Of a DNA stretch of 48,645 bases, positions 34,180-43,409 are shown one piece after another (the stretch's first letter is position 1; the number at the start of each line of letters is the position of its first letter). The notes beneath the pieces are model-generated. The model searched no databases. It was not told where the DNA came from and was given only the letters and a program-made list of their open reading frames with translations. The stretch is taken from NCBI GenBank assembly GCA_964427955.1, contig CAYRWY010000006.1:1-48645 (forward strand), given 5' to 3'. The position numbers and the translations under genes were made by a program. This stretch comes from JACRBK01 sp964427955 (GTDB lineage Bacteria > Chloroflexota > Anaerolineae > Aggregatilineales > Aggregatilineaceae).

Positions 34180-36003
34180 ATGAACCTACTTGGAACCTTG
34201 ATGACCATCGATCTCAGCACTGGCGCCGTCGCAGTCGATCCCCTGGACGAAGCCGTCGCCCGGCGCTATCTGGGCGGGCGCGGATTGAATGCCTGGCAAA
34301 TGCGCCAACTGGTAGGGCCTGAAGTCGATCCTTTTGCTCCTGAAAATGTGCTGATCCTGAGCTGCGGCCTGGTCACCGGCCTGGATGTGCCCTCCTCGTC
34401 GCGGCTCCAACTGGCGGCTCGTTCGCCGCAGACCAACCTGCTGGGATCGTCCAATTTTGGCGGTCACCTGGGAGCGGCCCTGCGCGCTGCCGGTTACCAG
34501 GCGGTCCGCATCGTAGGCCGCGCCGAGCGACCGGTCTACCTCTACATTACCTCCGATGGGGTCGAGATTTTCGACGCCAGGCTCCTGTGGGGGCAGGAAA
34601 CCGGGGCGGTAAACCGTGCCCTGAGCAGCGCCCATGACGCCTGGGTGATGTCGATCGGGCCGGGAGGCGAGAATCTCGCCCGGTTCGCGTCGGTCATTAC
34701 GAGCGACGATCACGCGGCGGGACGAACAGGAATGGGCGCCGTGATGGGATCGAAGCACCTGAAGGCCATTGCCGTCGCGCGCCAGGAGCCGGGCCACAAC
34801 GGGCGTAACCACGCCGTCGCCGACCAGGTGCGCCAGTACGCGCTCAACATCCGGCAGTCCGAACGGTACGAGCTGTATTCCACCACCGGCAACGCGGCCT
34901 ATCTCACCTGGACCAACGACCGGGGACTGCTCGGCATCCGCAATTTTCAGACGGCGCAGTACGAACCCGTCGAGCGCATGAACGGGACCGGGTTCATGCC
35001 CTACGTCACCAAACACCGCACCTGCCACCGCTGCCCAGTGCACTGCCGCGCCGAGATCCGGATCGATCACGGGCGCTATGCGCGGCTGGTAGGCAGCCGT
35101 CCTGACATCGAGCCGCTGATGGCATTCGGCCCGCGCATCGGGGCGGACGATCTCGAAGGTGTGTTGTACCTCTACAACTTGACCAACGAACTGAGCCTCG
35201 ACGTCATCTCGACGGCGGGCGTGCTCGCCTTTGCGATGGAGCTGTTCGAGCGCGGCATCCTGACCGAAGAAGATACCGGCGGCCTGTCCATTCATTGGGG
35301 CGATCTCGAAACCGCGGAGATCCTGATCCGCCAGATTGCCCGGCGCGAAGGACTTGGCCAGATTCTCGCGGAAGGCGTGCGGCGCGCGGCGGAATTGATC
35401 GGGCGCGGGGCGGACAAGTACGCCTATCACAGCAAAGGGCTGGATCTGCCGGGCTACGATCCCCGCGGCGCTCAGGGTACCGCCCTGGCGATGGCCATCT
35501 CCAACCGGGGAGCCGACTATGCGAGCGTCTACCCGTCGCTCGAATTTTTCTGGACGCCGGAGCAGGCCCGGCAGGTGTTGGGCACGGAAAAAGCCGTTGA
35601 TCCCCTTTCGCCGCAGGGCAAAGGGGTGATGGTCAAGTACGCCTACCTGGTCTCGGCGGTGCTGGACGCGCTGGGCATCTGCAAAGTACCTGTGCTGTCG
35701 GTCGTCGGCGATTTCAGCCTGGAACCTGAAGCCCAACTGGCCGCCGCGCTCACCGGCTGGGACCTCACCCCGGCGCAGCTTTTCGAAATTGGCACCCGGA
35801 TTGTCAGCGCCGAGCGGCTGATCAACCTGTCGTACGGGATGACGGCGCGCGATGATACGCTGCCCGCCACCTTTCTGAAAATCCCGCTGGATACGGGTCC
35901 AGCCGCCGGGCAAACGGTCGCGCTGGACGAGATGGTCCACGACTTTTATGAGGCGATGGGCTGGGATCGCGACGGCAACCCGCCCCGTGATCTTGAGCTG
36001 TAG
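34180..36003 (+). CDS. Aldehyde ferredoxin oxidoreductase family protein (W/Mo-pterin)
   Basis: This 607-residue protein is of full AOR length. The N-terminus matches the family (IDLSTG, RRYLGGRGLNAW), the pterin region includes GGHLGAALRAAGYQA and GRTGMGAVMGSKHLKAIAV, and the [4Fe-4S] ligands are Cys282, Cys285, Cys289 (CHRCPVHC) and Cys501 (ALGICK). All four are present, so the cluster should be intact. Family members oxidise aldehydes to acids with ferredoxin, or act in reverse. A second ATG at 34201 has a closer purine-rich stretch, but the first fits the family N-terminus. The amidohydrolase gene follows by 12 bases. The 112-base spacer upstream has only a weak TATAGT -10-like box at 34135-34140. 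Confidence 0.9.
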   Translation: MNLLGTLMTIDLSTGAVAVDPLDEAVARRYLGGRGLNAWQMRQLVGPEVDPFAPENVLILSCGLVTGLDVPSSSRLQLAARSPQTNLLGSSNFGGHLGAALRAAGYQAVRIVGRAERPVYLYITSDGVEIFDARLLWGQETGAVNRALSSAHDAWVMSIGPGGENLARFASVITSDDHAAGRTGMGAVMGSKHLKAIAVARQEPGHNGRNHAVADQVRQYALNIRQSERYELYSTTGNAAYLTWTNDRGLLGIRNFQTAQYEPVERMNGTGFMPYVTKHRTCHRCPVHCRAEIRIDHGRYARLVGSRPDIEPLMAFGPRIGADDLEGVLYLYNLTNELSLDVISTAGVLAFAMELFERGILTEEDTGGLSIHWGDLETAEILIRQIARREGLGQILAEGVRRAAELIGRGADKYAYHSKGLDLPGYDPRGAQGTALAMAISNRGADYASVYPSLEFFWTPEQARQVLGTEKAVDPLSPQGKGVMVKYAYLVSAVLDALGICKVPVLSVVGDFSLEPEAQLAAALTGWDLTPAQLFEIGTRIVSAERLINLSYGMTARDDTLPATFLKIPLDTGPAAGQTVALDEMVHDFYEAMGWDRDGNPPRDLEL

Positions 36004-36015
36004 GACATCAAGACT

Positions 36016-37383
36016 ATGACCCAAACCCTGCTGTTCAATGTGGGCATCATCACGATGGACGACGAGCGCCGCCAGTTCAACCACGGCGCGATGCTGCTTG
36101 AGGACGACCGGATCAAGGCCATTGGCCCCAGCCGCGATCTGCTGGCACAGGTCGGGCGCGACGTGGAGCAGATCGATTTACGCGGGCGCTGGATACTGCC
36201 CGGCCTGGTGAATATTCACGTCCACACCTCGCAGCAGATGGGGCGGGGCCTGGGCGACGACGTAGCGCTGCTGGTGTGGCTGCGCGAGCGGATCTGGCCC
36301 TACGAAAGCACGCTGACCGAAGACGACAGCCATCTCAGCACGCTCCTGTTCGGCCTGGAACAGATTCGGAGCGGCGTGACCTGCTTTTCGGAAGCCGGAG
36401 GGCAGCACGTCAACGGCATGGGACGCGCCGTGACCGAGTTAGGACTGCGCGCCACGCTCTGCCGCTCCACGCTGGATGTCGGGGAAGGACTCCCGGCGCG
36501 CTGGCAGGAAACCACCGACCAGGCATTAGAAGCCCAGATCGCCAACTTCGAACGGTGGCACGGCGCCGCCGACGGACGCCGCCGTGCCTGGTTTGGTCTG
36601 CGGACCCTCTTCAACAACTCGGACGACCTGATCACCCGCACCAAGGCGCTGGCGGATCAGTACGGCGTAGGCATTCAGATGCACGTCGCGGAAATCCGCG
36701 AAGAAGTGGAATTCGCCCACCAAACGCGGGGCGCGACGACCGTCACCCACCTGGACCGGCTGGGCGTGTTGGGACCGAACCTGCTGGCGGCGCACTCGGT
36801 CTGGCTGACCGAAGCGGAGATCGACCTGTTCGCGGCGCACGACGTCAAAGTGGCGCACTGCCCGGCGGCGGCGATGCGCCTGCTGGGGTTCGCCCGGATT
36901 CCCGACATGCTGGATCGGGGGATCTGCGTCGGGCTGGGCACCGACAGCCCGCCCTGCAACAACCGCAGCACGCTGATCGACGATATGTGGCTGGCGTCGC
37001 TGATCCACAAGGGATACCGGCTCGATCCGACGACCATGCCCGCCGAAACGGTGCTGGCGATGGCGACCCGGCACGGCGCGCGCGCCCTCGGCTGGGACCG
37101 CGAGATCGGCTCGCTCGAAGTCGGCAAAAAAGCCGACCTGGTGGTGATCAATCCCCGCACGGCCAACATGCTGCCCGTCTACGATCCGGTGGCGAATCTG
37201 ATCAGCGCCATGCAGGCGCGCAACGTCGAAAGCGTGATGGTCGATGGGCGGTGGCTGATGCGCGAAGGTCAGATAGTCGTGGTCGATGAGGCCGCGATCC
37301 TGGCCGAGGCCGAAGCCCGTTCAGCGGTGATCTACGAACGCGCGGGGATCAAGCTGCCGGACCGGTTCAAGGTGGTCGGTTGA
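36016..37383 (+). CDS. Amidohydrolase of the TrzA/AtzA deaminase type
   Basis: This 455-residue protein has the complete mononuclear metal site of this subtype: His68 and His70 in NIHVHTSQ, His223 in MHVAE, His260 in AAHSVWL and Asp310 in GLGTDSPP. LGSLEVGKKADLVV-type C-terminal beta strands (GSLEVGKKADLVVI) complete the composite fold. Relatives include S-adenosylhomocysteine/methylthioadenosine deaminase, guanine deaminase and triazine hydrolases. It lies 12 bases after the AOR gene, so the three-gene set MttB-AOR-amidohydrolase may act on one nitrogen-containing substrate. Confidence 0.86.
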   Translation: MTQTLLFNVGIITMDDERRQFNHGAMLLEDDRIKAIGPSRDLLAQVGRDVEQIDLRGRWILPGLVNIHVHTSQQMGRGLGDDVALLVWLRERIWPYESTLTEDDSHLSTLLFGLEQIRSGVTCFSEAGGQHVNGMGRAVTELGLRATLCRSTLDVGEGLPARWQETTDQALEAQIANFERWHGAADGRRRAWFGLRTLFNNSDDLITRTKALADQYGVGIQMHVAEIREEVEFAHQTRGATTVTHLDRLGVLGPNLLAAHSVWLTEAEIDLFAAHDVKVAHCPAAAMRLLGFARIPDMLDRGICVGLGTDSPPCNNRSTLIDDMWLASLIHKGYRLDPTTMPAETVLAMATRHGARALGWDREIGSLEVGKKADLVVINPRTANMLPVYDPVANLISAMQARNVESVMVDGRWLMREGQIVVVDEAAILAEAEARSAVIYERAGIKLPDRFKVVG

Positions 37384-37418
37384 CGGCTGGCTCTCGCGCT
37401 CTGGACGAAAGCCAGCCG
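37384..37418. terminator. Hairpin between convergent genes
   Basis: A 9-bp inverted repeat CGGCTGGCT/AGCCAGCCG with a 17-base loop lies between the convergent amidohydrolase and lipoprotein genes. No T-run is present, so termination is only suggested by position. Confidence 0.38.
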
Positions 37419-37431
37419 CACATGATGGGCT

Positions 37432-38280
37432 TTAACGCGAGGTCCAGGTCCCCGGCGCGCCGGTGATCAGGAGGTAGGTCTGGCCCGCCTGGGAAATGCT
37501 GAGCATCTCGCCGCGCTCGAACGCCAGGATTTGCCCCGTTCCACCGCTCTCGCCGGTGATCGCCCACCCCAACGTATCGCGGACCGTCGGGTTATCGCGC
37601 CAGACTTTGCCAAAGCCGCGCACCGGTTCCAGCATCCCCGCCGGAGCCTGCGCGCCGCTGCTGGCTGGATCGACTCCCTCCGTGAAGGTATCGTTATAAC
37701 GCTGGTAGGTGCCGTTGTTGTACAGCGCGTAGATGGCAGGCTGCGGCTGCGCGCCCAGTGAAGATACCCAGATCATCATGCCGTTCTGGAAAGGCTGGTA
37801 GGCGCTGCTCACCGCCACCTGGGCGCTCATCAGCGGGCAGCCCAACGCCGCCTGGAAGTTCGGATCGCTCTGGTAGATCGTGCCAAACGTCCCCTGCGGG
37901 GCATTCGCGCAGCCCGTTCCCCCCGCGCCAACGGCTGCGCCGCCCGCGCCACCCACCGGCACGTAGCCCAGCGCGCCCGGCGTGGCCGGCGTATCGGTCA
38001 TGGTCGGCGTAAACGATGGGGTGAGCGTGATCGGCGGCAGAGGCGTCGGCGTGGAGGTGCGCGCGGTATTCTGAGTGGGCAGCGGCACATTCGGCGTGGC
38101 GGCCAGCACTGACGTCGCTGCCGGAGTTTCGGTCGCGATGATCGGGAGCACGGGCTGTTCCGGCGTCGCCGTGATGTAGATGGGCGTAACCGTCGGGGGA
38201 CTGTCCCACCACGACCGGCAGCCTGACAGCAGCAGGGTAACTGCTATCAACAAAACAAGTAGCGCGATCCGCCGCCTCAT
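37432..38280 (-). CDS. Lipoprotein with Thr/Pro-rich linker and repeat domain
   Basis: This 282-residue protein has a lipoprotein signal (MRRRIALLVLLIAVTLLLSG then Cys21), so it should be anchored in the membrane by acylation. A long Thr/Pro/Ala-rich spacer (about residues 30-105) precedes a Gly-rich turn and a C-terminal domain with two related modules of the form G..W/Y..dP.f...LG.., broadly like LGFP-type repeats. The function is unknown. The ATG at 38280 is chosen over an upstream TTG. It starts 13 bases after the asparaginase stop and is probably co-transcribed. Confidence 0.68.
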   Translation of the reverse strand: MRRRIALLVLLIAVTLLLSGCRSWWDSPPTVTPIYITATPEQPVLPIIATETPAATSVLAATPNVPLPTQNTARTSTPTPLPPITLTPSFTPTMTDTPATPGALGYVPVGGAGGAAVGAGGTGCANAPQGTFGTIYQSDPNFQAALGCPLMSAQVAVSSAYQPFQNGMMIWVSSLGAQPQPAIYALYNNGTYQRYNDTFTEGVDPASSGAQAPAGMLEPVRGFGKVWRDNPTVRDTLGWAITGESGGTGQILAFERGEMLSISQAGQTYLLITGAPGTWTSR

Positions 38281-38293
38281 AGCTCTCAATCTC

Positions 38294-39199
38294 TCACGCT
38301 TTGATGCGCGCCTGGATCTGGCCGTGCTCGTCGGACCAGGCCGCCGTCATGTGGGGCGTGTTATAGGCAAAGGCAATCTGCCCACGGAAATCTACCAGAA
38401 TGATACCCCCATAGCCGTTAACGCGCTCCTGCATGGTCTGGATGGCGAAATCGGCGGCTTGCTGGGCGGTCATCCCATGCGCAATGGCATCCGTCGCAGT
38501 CTTGCAGAGCACGACGCGCATAATCTTTTCGCCGTGCCCGGTAGCGGAGGCCGCGCCGGTCAGGTTGTCGGCATAGGCCCCTGACCCCACCAGCGGCGAA
38601 TCGCCCACCCGGCCCGGCAGCTTGAAGGCCGTGCCCCCAGTCGAGGTCGCCGCCGCGACGTTGCCCTCGGCGTCGATGGCGACCGCGCCCACGGTGCCTT
38701 TGGGATCGGTCGTAAAATCAGTTTCCAGGTGATATTCGGGCATCTGCTGGAGCTTGCGGAAGCGATCCACCTCGCGCGGGACGGTCAGCTCAGCCGCGGC
38801 ACACAGCCGCATCCCTTTACGTTCGGCGAAGCGGCGGGCGCCTTCGCCCACCAACAGCGCGTGTTCGGTGTCTTCCGAGATCAGACGCGCCAACCGGATG
38901 GGATTCATGATCCCGCGCACGGCGGCCACCGATCCCAGCGCCAGGGTGCGACCATCCATGATGATCGCGTCGAGTTCGATATCTCCCTCACGATTGAGCA
39001 CGCTCCCGATCCCGGCATCGAACGTCGGATCGTCTTCCATGACCATGACGGCCTTTTCGACCGCATCCAGCGCCGATCCCCCCTGGCGGAGGATATCCCA
39101 GCCGGTCTGAGCAGCGACACGCGTCCCCTCGATGTGTTCGGGGTGCGTTTCTTCGGGAATTTTCCAGGCTCCACCGTGAACAAGAATAGTCGGTCTCAA
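38294..39199 (-). CDS. Isoaspartyl peptidase / L-asparaginase (Ntn hydrolase)
   Basis: This 301-residue protein belongs to the plant-type asparaginase family, which self-cleaves to expose an N-terminal Thr. Thr169 in DPKGTVGAVA is the predicted cleavage site and nucleophile, and ILVHGGAW at the N-terminus plus STGGTAFKLPGRVGDSPLVGSGAYAD-type downstream motifs (STGGTAFKLPGRVGDSPLVG) match. It would hydrolyse isoaspartyl dipeptides or asparagine. I use a TTG start with AAAGG upstream; a GTG at 39238, overlapping the kinase stop, would add 13 residues. No signal peptide is present. Confidence 0.88.
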   Translation of the reverse strand: MRPTILVHGGAWKIPEETHPEHIEGTRVAAQTGWDILRQGGSALDAVEKAVMVMEDDPTFDAGIGSVLNREGDIELDAIIMDGRTLALGSVAAVRGIMNPIRLARLISEDTEHALLVGEGARRFAERKGMRLCAAAELTVPREVDRFRKLQQMPEYHLETDFTTDPKGTVGAVAIDAEGNVAAATSTGGTAFKLPGRVGDSPLVGSGAYADNLTGAASATGHGEKIMRVVLCKTATDAIAHGMTAQQAADFAIQTMQERVNGYGGIILVDFRGQIAFAYNTPHMTAAWSDEHGQIQARIKA

Positions 39200-39234
39200 G
39201 AGATTTACCTTTCTACCACACCATAACAATATTC

Positions 39235-40383
39235 TCACCGAGCAGCCGGGGAAAGCGGCAGCGTAAAACGGAACGTGCTGCCCTGCCCCAGTTCGCTGGT
39301 GGCCGAAACCTGGCCCCCATGCTGCTCGACAATCGACTTGACAATGGAAAGCCCCAGCCCGGTGCCTTCGATCTTCTGATGTTCAGGCGACGTGGACCGG
39401 AAAAAGGCTTCGAACAGCCGGGGCATTTCTTCTTCAGGAATCCCCAGCCCGGTATCGCAGACCTCGATCACGGCCTGATCGTGATCGAGATGCGCGGTGA
39501 CTGTCACGCGGCCACCCGCCGGGGTGTATTTGATCGCATTGGACAGCAGATTGTCGATCACCCGCTCGATCCGGCTGACATCGGCCAGGACGGTAATGTC
39601 TTCCGCCGGGGCGGTGTAGGTCAATGCGATCTGCTTCTGATCGGCCAGCGTTTGAAACCCGACCAGACTCTGCTCTAGAAACGTAGACAGGGAGATGGGC
39701 AGCATCGCCAACTGCGCCCGCACCTCCATCCGCGCCAGGTCCAGCATATCCGTGACCAGCGTGCGCATTTTTTCGGTGCTGCGCTGAAGCTCGTGCGCGG
39801 CCTGACGCACGAATTCCGCGTCGCGGGCGGACACTTCGACGCCTTCCAGCAGCACCGCATAGCCCAGGATGACGTTCAGAGGGTTGCGCAGATCGTGTGT
39901 CGCCATCTGGATGAAGCGATTCTTCATCTGGTCCAACACTTCGTAACGCTGGCGATCCTGCTCCCACAACGCTTTGATCTGCTTGCGCTGGCGGACCAGG
40001 GTGAGATGGTTGGCCACCCGTGCCAGCACTTCCTTCACCTGGAACGGCTTGGTGATGTAATCCACGCCGCCCAGGTCAAAACCCCGCAGCACGTTGGACA
40101 TATCGGCATAGGCGCTGATGAATATGACCGGAATTTCACGCGTTTGCGGGTCGGCTTTGAGCTGCCGACAGACTTCAAAACCGTCAATATCCGGCAGTTG
40201 GATGTCAAGCAAGATCAAATCGAATGGCATCGAGCGGGCCAATTTAAACGCCGACTCGCCATCTTCGGCCACTTGAACGTTGTAACCACGGGAGAGCAAA
40301 ATTCCGCCCAGAAGGTGTAAGTTCGCTGGCGTATCGTCAACCGCCAGAATGGTCTCTTTATCTTGATCCCCGGTGCTGATCAT
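39235..40383 (-). CDS. Receiver domain-histidine kinase
   Basis: This 382-residue protein has an N-terminal response-regulator receiver (acidic pocket VDDTP, phosphoacceptor Asp60 in LILLDIQLPD, Lys in ITKPF), then a HisKA domain with His163 in MATHDLRNPLN, and a HATPase domain with NLLSNAIKY, DTGLGIP and GTGLGLSIV. There is no membrane span or sensor domain, so it is cytosolic and probably receives phosphate from another kinase. No separate response regulator is adjacent. The ATG at 40383 follows AAAAGG; an upstream TTG would overlap the hydrolase gene. Confidence 0.9.
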   Translation of the reverse strand: MISTGDQDKETILAVDDTPANLHLLGGILLSRGYNVQVAEDGESAFKLARSMPFDLILLDIQLPDIDGFEVCRQLKADPQTREIPVIFISAYADMSNVLRGFDLGGVDYITKPFQVKEVLARVANHLTLVRQRKQIKALWEQDRQRYEVLDQMKNRFIQMATHDLRNPLNVILGYAVLLEGVEVSARDAEFVRQAAHELQRSTEKMRTLVTDMLDLARMEVRAQLAMLPISLSTFLEQSLVGFQTLADQKQIALTYTAPAEDITVLADVSRIERVIDNLLSNAIKYTPAGGRVTVTAHLDHDQAVIEVCDTGLGIPEEEMPRLFEAFFRSTSPEHQKIEGTGLGLSIVKSIVEQHGGQVSATSELGQGSTFRFTLPLSPAAR

Positions 40384-40397
40384 GCGATCATACCTTT

Positions 40398-41315
40398 TCA
40401 AAGTAACGCGCGATCAAAAAAATCAATGACCCTGTTTTCATACTCGGCGGGCGCATCGACCCGGTAAGTCCCGTGTCGTGCCCCCTCAACCATCCACAAT
40501 TGGGCGTTGTCTCCTGCGGCGGCAAGCTGCTGCCGTGCCCCTTCCAAACTGCGCTCGCGGCTGCCGTAAATGAGCAGGATGGGACGCGGCGCAATCTGGC
40601 CAATGACGTCCAATGGACTCAGCTTATCAATATCTATCCCGGTAATCAAGTGGTAACTGAGACGAAGTGACTGTTTATAGAGGGTTTCGAGCCAAGTATC
40701 ATCTCGCGAACCCATCCCCACAGCGCCTTCGGCAAAGTCGCCGTAGCCTCCTTCGGCGATCACCGCCCGCAGCGCCGGGAACCGGGCCGCCGCCATGACT
40801 GCCGTGGCTCCTGCCGACGAGAACCCCGTGATCCCGATCCGGTCCGGATCGACATCGGAGCGGGTTTGGAGGTAGGTCAATGCATCGCCCACTTCGTCGG
40901 TTTCCTTATAGCCCAGGCTCAGCGGTCCCATGCCCGCGCAGCGCCGCGACTCGAAGGTAATCACCGCGTAACCATGTTGGGCCAACAACTGCGCCAGCGC
41001 CAAGCGATTTCCGCGACCCTGATTGGTGGTCGGCGGGATGATGATCGCGGCGCGATTCGTACCGCGCATGTAGAACGCGCGAAAGTGTCCCCCCGCCCGC
41101 GCCGTCAGGGTGAGGTCTTCCCAGGATAGGCCAAAGTCGCCCGGCGTGGCCGAGACTTCCTGGCACGACGCATAGAGTAAGCCGTACGTCGTGGCGAATC
41201 CCAGGCCCGCCGGAACGACAATCACCGTGATCACCATAGCCAGCACCGCGATGATCACGAGACGTCGCCACGCGCGGCGGCGAGAGGCTTGAGCAGACCT
41301 TGTGGCCAGCGTCAT
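40398..41315 (-). CDS. Membrane-anchored alpha/beta hydrolase
   Basis: This 305-residue protein has one N-terminal membrane helix (about residues 18-42) after an Arg-rich start, so the enzyme domain likely faces outside. It shows the nucleophile Ser in GITGFSSAGATAVM and a C-terminal catalytic His in GARHGTYR; the acid is less clear, with Glu or Arg-Glu in GSRERSLEG where Asp is usual. It resembles bacterial dipeptidyl/acyl peptidase-like hydrolases of the BAAT or DUF-type. The substrate is unknown. Confidence 0.78.
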   Translation of the reverse strand: MTLATRSAQASRRRAWRRLVIIAVLAMVITVIVVPAGLGFATTYGLLYASCQEVSATPGDFGLSWEDLTLTARAGGHFRAFYMRGTNRAAIIIPPTTNQGRGNRLALAQLLAQHGYAVITFESRRCAGMGPLSLGYKETDEVGDALTYLQTRSDVDPDRIGITGFSSAGATAVMAAARFPALRAVIAEGGYGDFAEGAVGMGSRDDTWLETLYKQSLRLSYHLITGIDIDKLSPLDVIGQIAPRPILLIYGSRERSLEGARQQLAAAGDNAQLWMVEGARHGTYRVDAPAEYENRVIDFFDRALL

Positions 41316-41360
41316 GACGGACCGCCCAGGTCTAGAACGAACAGAAGGAGAAAGCCCTAC

Positions 41361-41386
41361 CGGGGGCAGTGACGGACCTGCCCCCG
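41361..41386 (-). terminator. Hairpin after the GTPase gene
   Basis: A perfect 9-bp stem CGGGGGCAG/CTGCCCCCG with an 8-base loop lies between the GTPase gene and the hydrolase. Downstream on the minus strand there is only a short CTTTCTCCTT, so this is a weak terminator candidate. Confidence 0.42.
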
Positions 41387-41396
41387 AAGCGTGTCT

Positions 41397-42722
41397 TTAC
41401 TTCTTGGAGCCGAATTTTTCCTTGAGGATGCCAGCCACGGTCGGGTAACCCAACTCCTGAAGCTCGTAGCGCACCCGGCGAACCGGCTGCTCGATCTTGA
41501 TGATACGGCTGAGATCGATCGGCGTGGCGACGACGACCAGATCACAGGGCGTATTGCGGATCGTCTCTTCCAGGTCGGCGCGCTGCTTGTCGCCGTAGCC
41601 CATCGCGGGCAGCAGGGTGCCGGTGGTGGGATATTTTTTGAAGGTAGCGACGATGCTGCGCACTGCATACGGGCGCGGATCGACCAGTTCGGCAGCGCCC
41701 AGCTTCTGCGCCGCCACGACGCCCGCCCCATAGGACATGCCACCGTGTGTAAGGGTCGGGCCGTCTTCGATCACGAGCACTTTCTTACCCCGGATCGCCT
41801 CGCCGTCGTCCACGAAGGTCGGCGACGCCGCATCGATCACGCGGGCTTTAGGATTCAACTGCTGGATGCTCCGGCGAATTTGCTGCAAGCCTTCCGGCGT
41901 GGCGGAGTCGATCTTGTTGATCACGATCACGTCGGCCATGCGGAAATTCGTCTCGCCAGGGAAGTACGCCTGCTCGTGGCCGGGACGCAGCGGATCGGCG
42001 ATCACGAAGTAGAGATCGGGCGCGAAGAACGGCGTATCGTTGTTCCCGCCATCCCACAGCACAATGTCGGCCTCTTTTTCGGCGGCGCGCAGGATGCGCT
42101 CGTAGTCCACCCCGGCGAACACGACCACGCCGTTATCCAGGTGCGGCTCGTATTCCTCACGCTCCTCGATGGTGACGTCGTGCCGGTCCAGGTCTTCGTA
42201 ACTCGCGAACCGCTGGACGGCCTGCTTGGCCAGATCGCCGTAGTGCATCGGATGCCGCACGACGGCGACGTTGTAGCCCAGGTCGCACAGGGCCAGGCTG
42301 ACGGCGCGAGTGGTCTGGCTTTTGACACGGCCGGTGCGCACCGCGTCCACGCCCACGACCGGCATGGGGCTTTTCAGCATGGGGTGTCTCAGACCGATCA
42401 GCCGGTAGTCTGCACCGGCGGCCATCACCTGGCTCGCCTTGTGCATCACGTAGTCGTGCGCCACGTCCGAATAAGCAAATACTACTTCGTCGACTTTCAA
42501 ATCGGAGACTAGTTGATCGAGTTCCGTTTCGTCGTGAATCGGGATACCTTTGGGATACAGCTTCCCAGCCAGTTCGGGCGGGTAGATGCGCCCTCCGATG
42601 TCGGGAATTTGTGTCGCCGTAAAGGCCACCACTTCATAGGCCTCGTTGTCACGGTAGACCATATTGAAGTTGTGGAAGTCACGACCAGCGGCTCCCATAA
42701 TCAAAACACGAGTCTTACCCAT
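41397..42722 (-). CDS. Cyclic 2,3-diphosphoglycerate synthetase-like GTPase
   Basis: This 441-residue protein matches the family annotated from the archaeal cyclic 2,3-diphosphoglycerate synthetase. It opens MGKTRVLIMGAAGRDFHNFN, has an N-terminal Rossmann-like part (about 1-140), TGRVKSQTTRAVSL (phosphate loop region), VLWDGGNNDTPFF, NKID as a guanine-specificity-like motif and VIEDGPTLTHGGM. AAGGAG precedes the ATG. In most bacteria carrying it the true reaction is unproven, so I do not assign cDPG synthesis. It is transcribed with no close neighbour. Confidence 0.82.
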   Translation of the reverse strand: MGKTRVLIMGAAGRDFHNFNMVYRDNEAYEVVAFTATQIPDIGGRIYPPELAGKLYPKGIPIHDETELDQLVSDLKVDEVVFAYSDVAHDYVMHKASQVMAAGADYRLIGLRHPMLKSPMPVVGVDAVRTGRVKSQTTRAVSLALCDLGYNVAVVRHPMHYGDLAKQAVQRFASYEDLDRHDVTIEEREEYEPHLDNGVVVFAGVDYERILRAAEKEADIVLWDGGNNDTPFFAPDLYFVIADPLRPGHEQAYFPGETNFRMADVIVINKIDSATPEGLQQIRRSIQQLNPKARVIDAASPTFVDDGEAIRGKKVLVIEDGPTLTHGGMSYGAGVVAAQKLGAAELVDPRPYAVRSIVATFKKYPTTGTLLPAMGYGDKQRADLEETIRNTPCDLVVVATPIDLSRIIKIEQPVRRVRYELQELGYPTVAGILKEKFGSKK

Positions 42723-42860
42723 CTAATAAACTCCTTGCTTGACTTCTACTCGCCAACGCGGACGGTAACACGGCGTATCGTCTATCTACGCAGCCGGCGA
42801 GGAAAAGCTATCACGGCCCAGCCTAGCCTGAGCCATGATCAGCAACATGGTTGAAACCCG

Positions 42861-42960
42861 NNNNNNNNNNNNNNNNNNNNNNNNNNNNNNNNNNNNNNNN
42901 NNNNNNNNNNNNNNNNNNNNNNNNNNNNNNNNNNNNNNNNNNNNNNNNNNNNNNNNNNNN
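42861..42960. other. Assembly gap (100 N)
   Basis: A run of 100 Ns follows the C-terminal part of nusB. The 138 bases between the GTPase gene and the gap hold no ORF I can support and no convincing promoter. The real length of the gap is unknown and could include further sequence. Confidence 0.95.
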
Positions 42961-43392
42961 ATTAAAGGTCGAACGAAGATCGGCTTCACGAGCGGAGAGC
43001 GTCCCCAAAACACCGTTCACGAAACGCGGCGTGCTTTCGGTGCCGTAAGTCTTGGCCAGCTCGATCGCTTCGTTGATCGCCACCTTGATCGGGATCGTAT
43101 CGTCCACCGCCAGCTCGTAGATCGCGATGCGCAGGATGTTCCGGTCTACGATGGCAATCTGGTCGAGCGGCCACTCCGGCGCATAACGGTGGATCAGCGT
43201 ATCCAGCCCGCTCCGGTGTTTGAGCACCCCCTGCACCAACCGGGTCGTCAGCGCGCGAGTCTCGTCCCGGTAAGTATCCGACTCCAGGCGCTGCCGCAAG
43301 ACCTCACCCACCGGGTGATCGGTACAATCTAATTCGTAAAGTGCCTGTAGGGCCAGGCTGCGTGCCTGGCGGCGGTAATCAGTGATAAACAC
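42961..43392 (-). CDS. nusB: Transcription antitermination factor NusB, 3' end in gap
   Basis: This 144-residue open frame covers nearly all of NusB: RRQARSLALQALYELD at the N-terminus, the central helices, and the conserved IKVAINEAIELAKTYGTESTPRFVNGVLG block (seen as AINEAIELAKTYG and RFVNGVLG). NusB binds boxA RNA with NusE for rRNA antitermination. Only a few residues and the stop codon are missing, in the Ns. The start is a GTG preceded by AAAGG. The Asp23 gene ends 17 bases upstream. Confidence 0.93.
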
Positions 43393-43409
43393 GGTTAGCC
43401 TTTGGTGCG

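Noticed and set aside
34186..36084. A 632-codon open frame on the minus strand across the AOR gene
   Set aside because: It is antisense to a complete, motif-bearing AOR protein; long antisense frames are expected at this GC content and it has no recognisable motif or ribosome-binding site.
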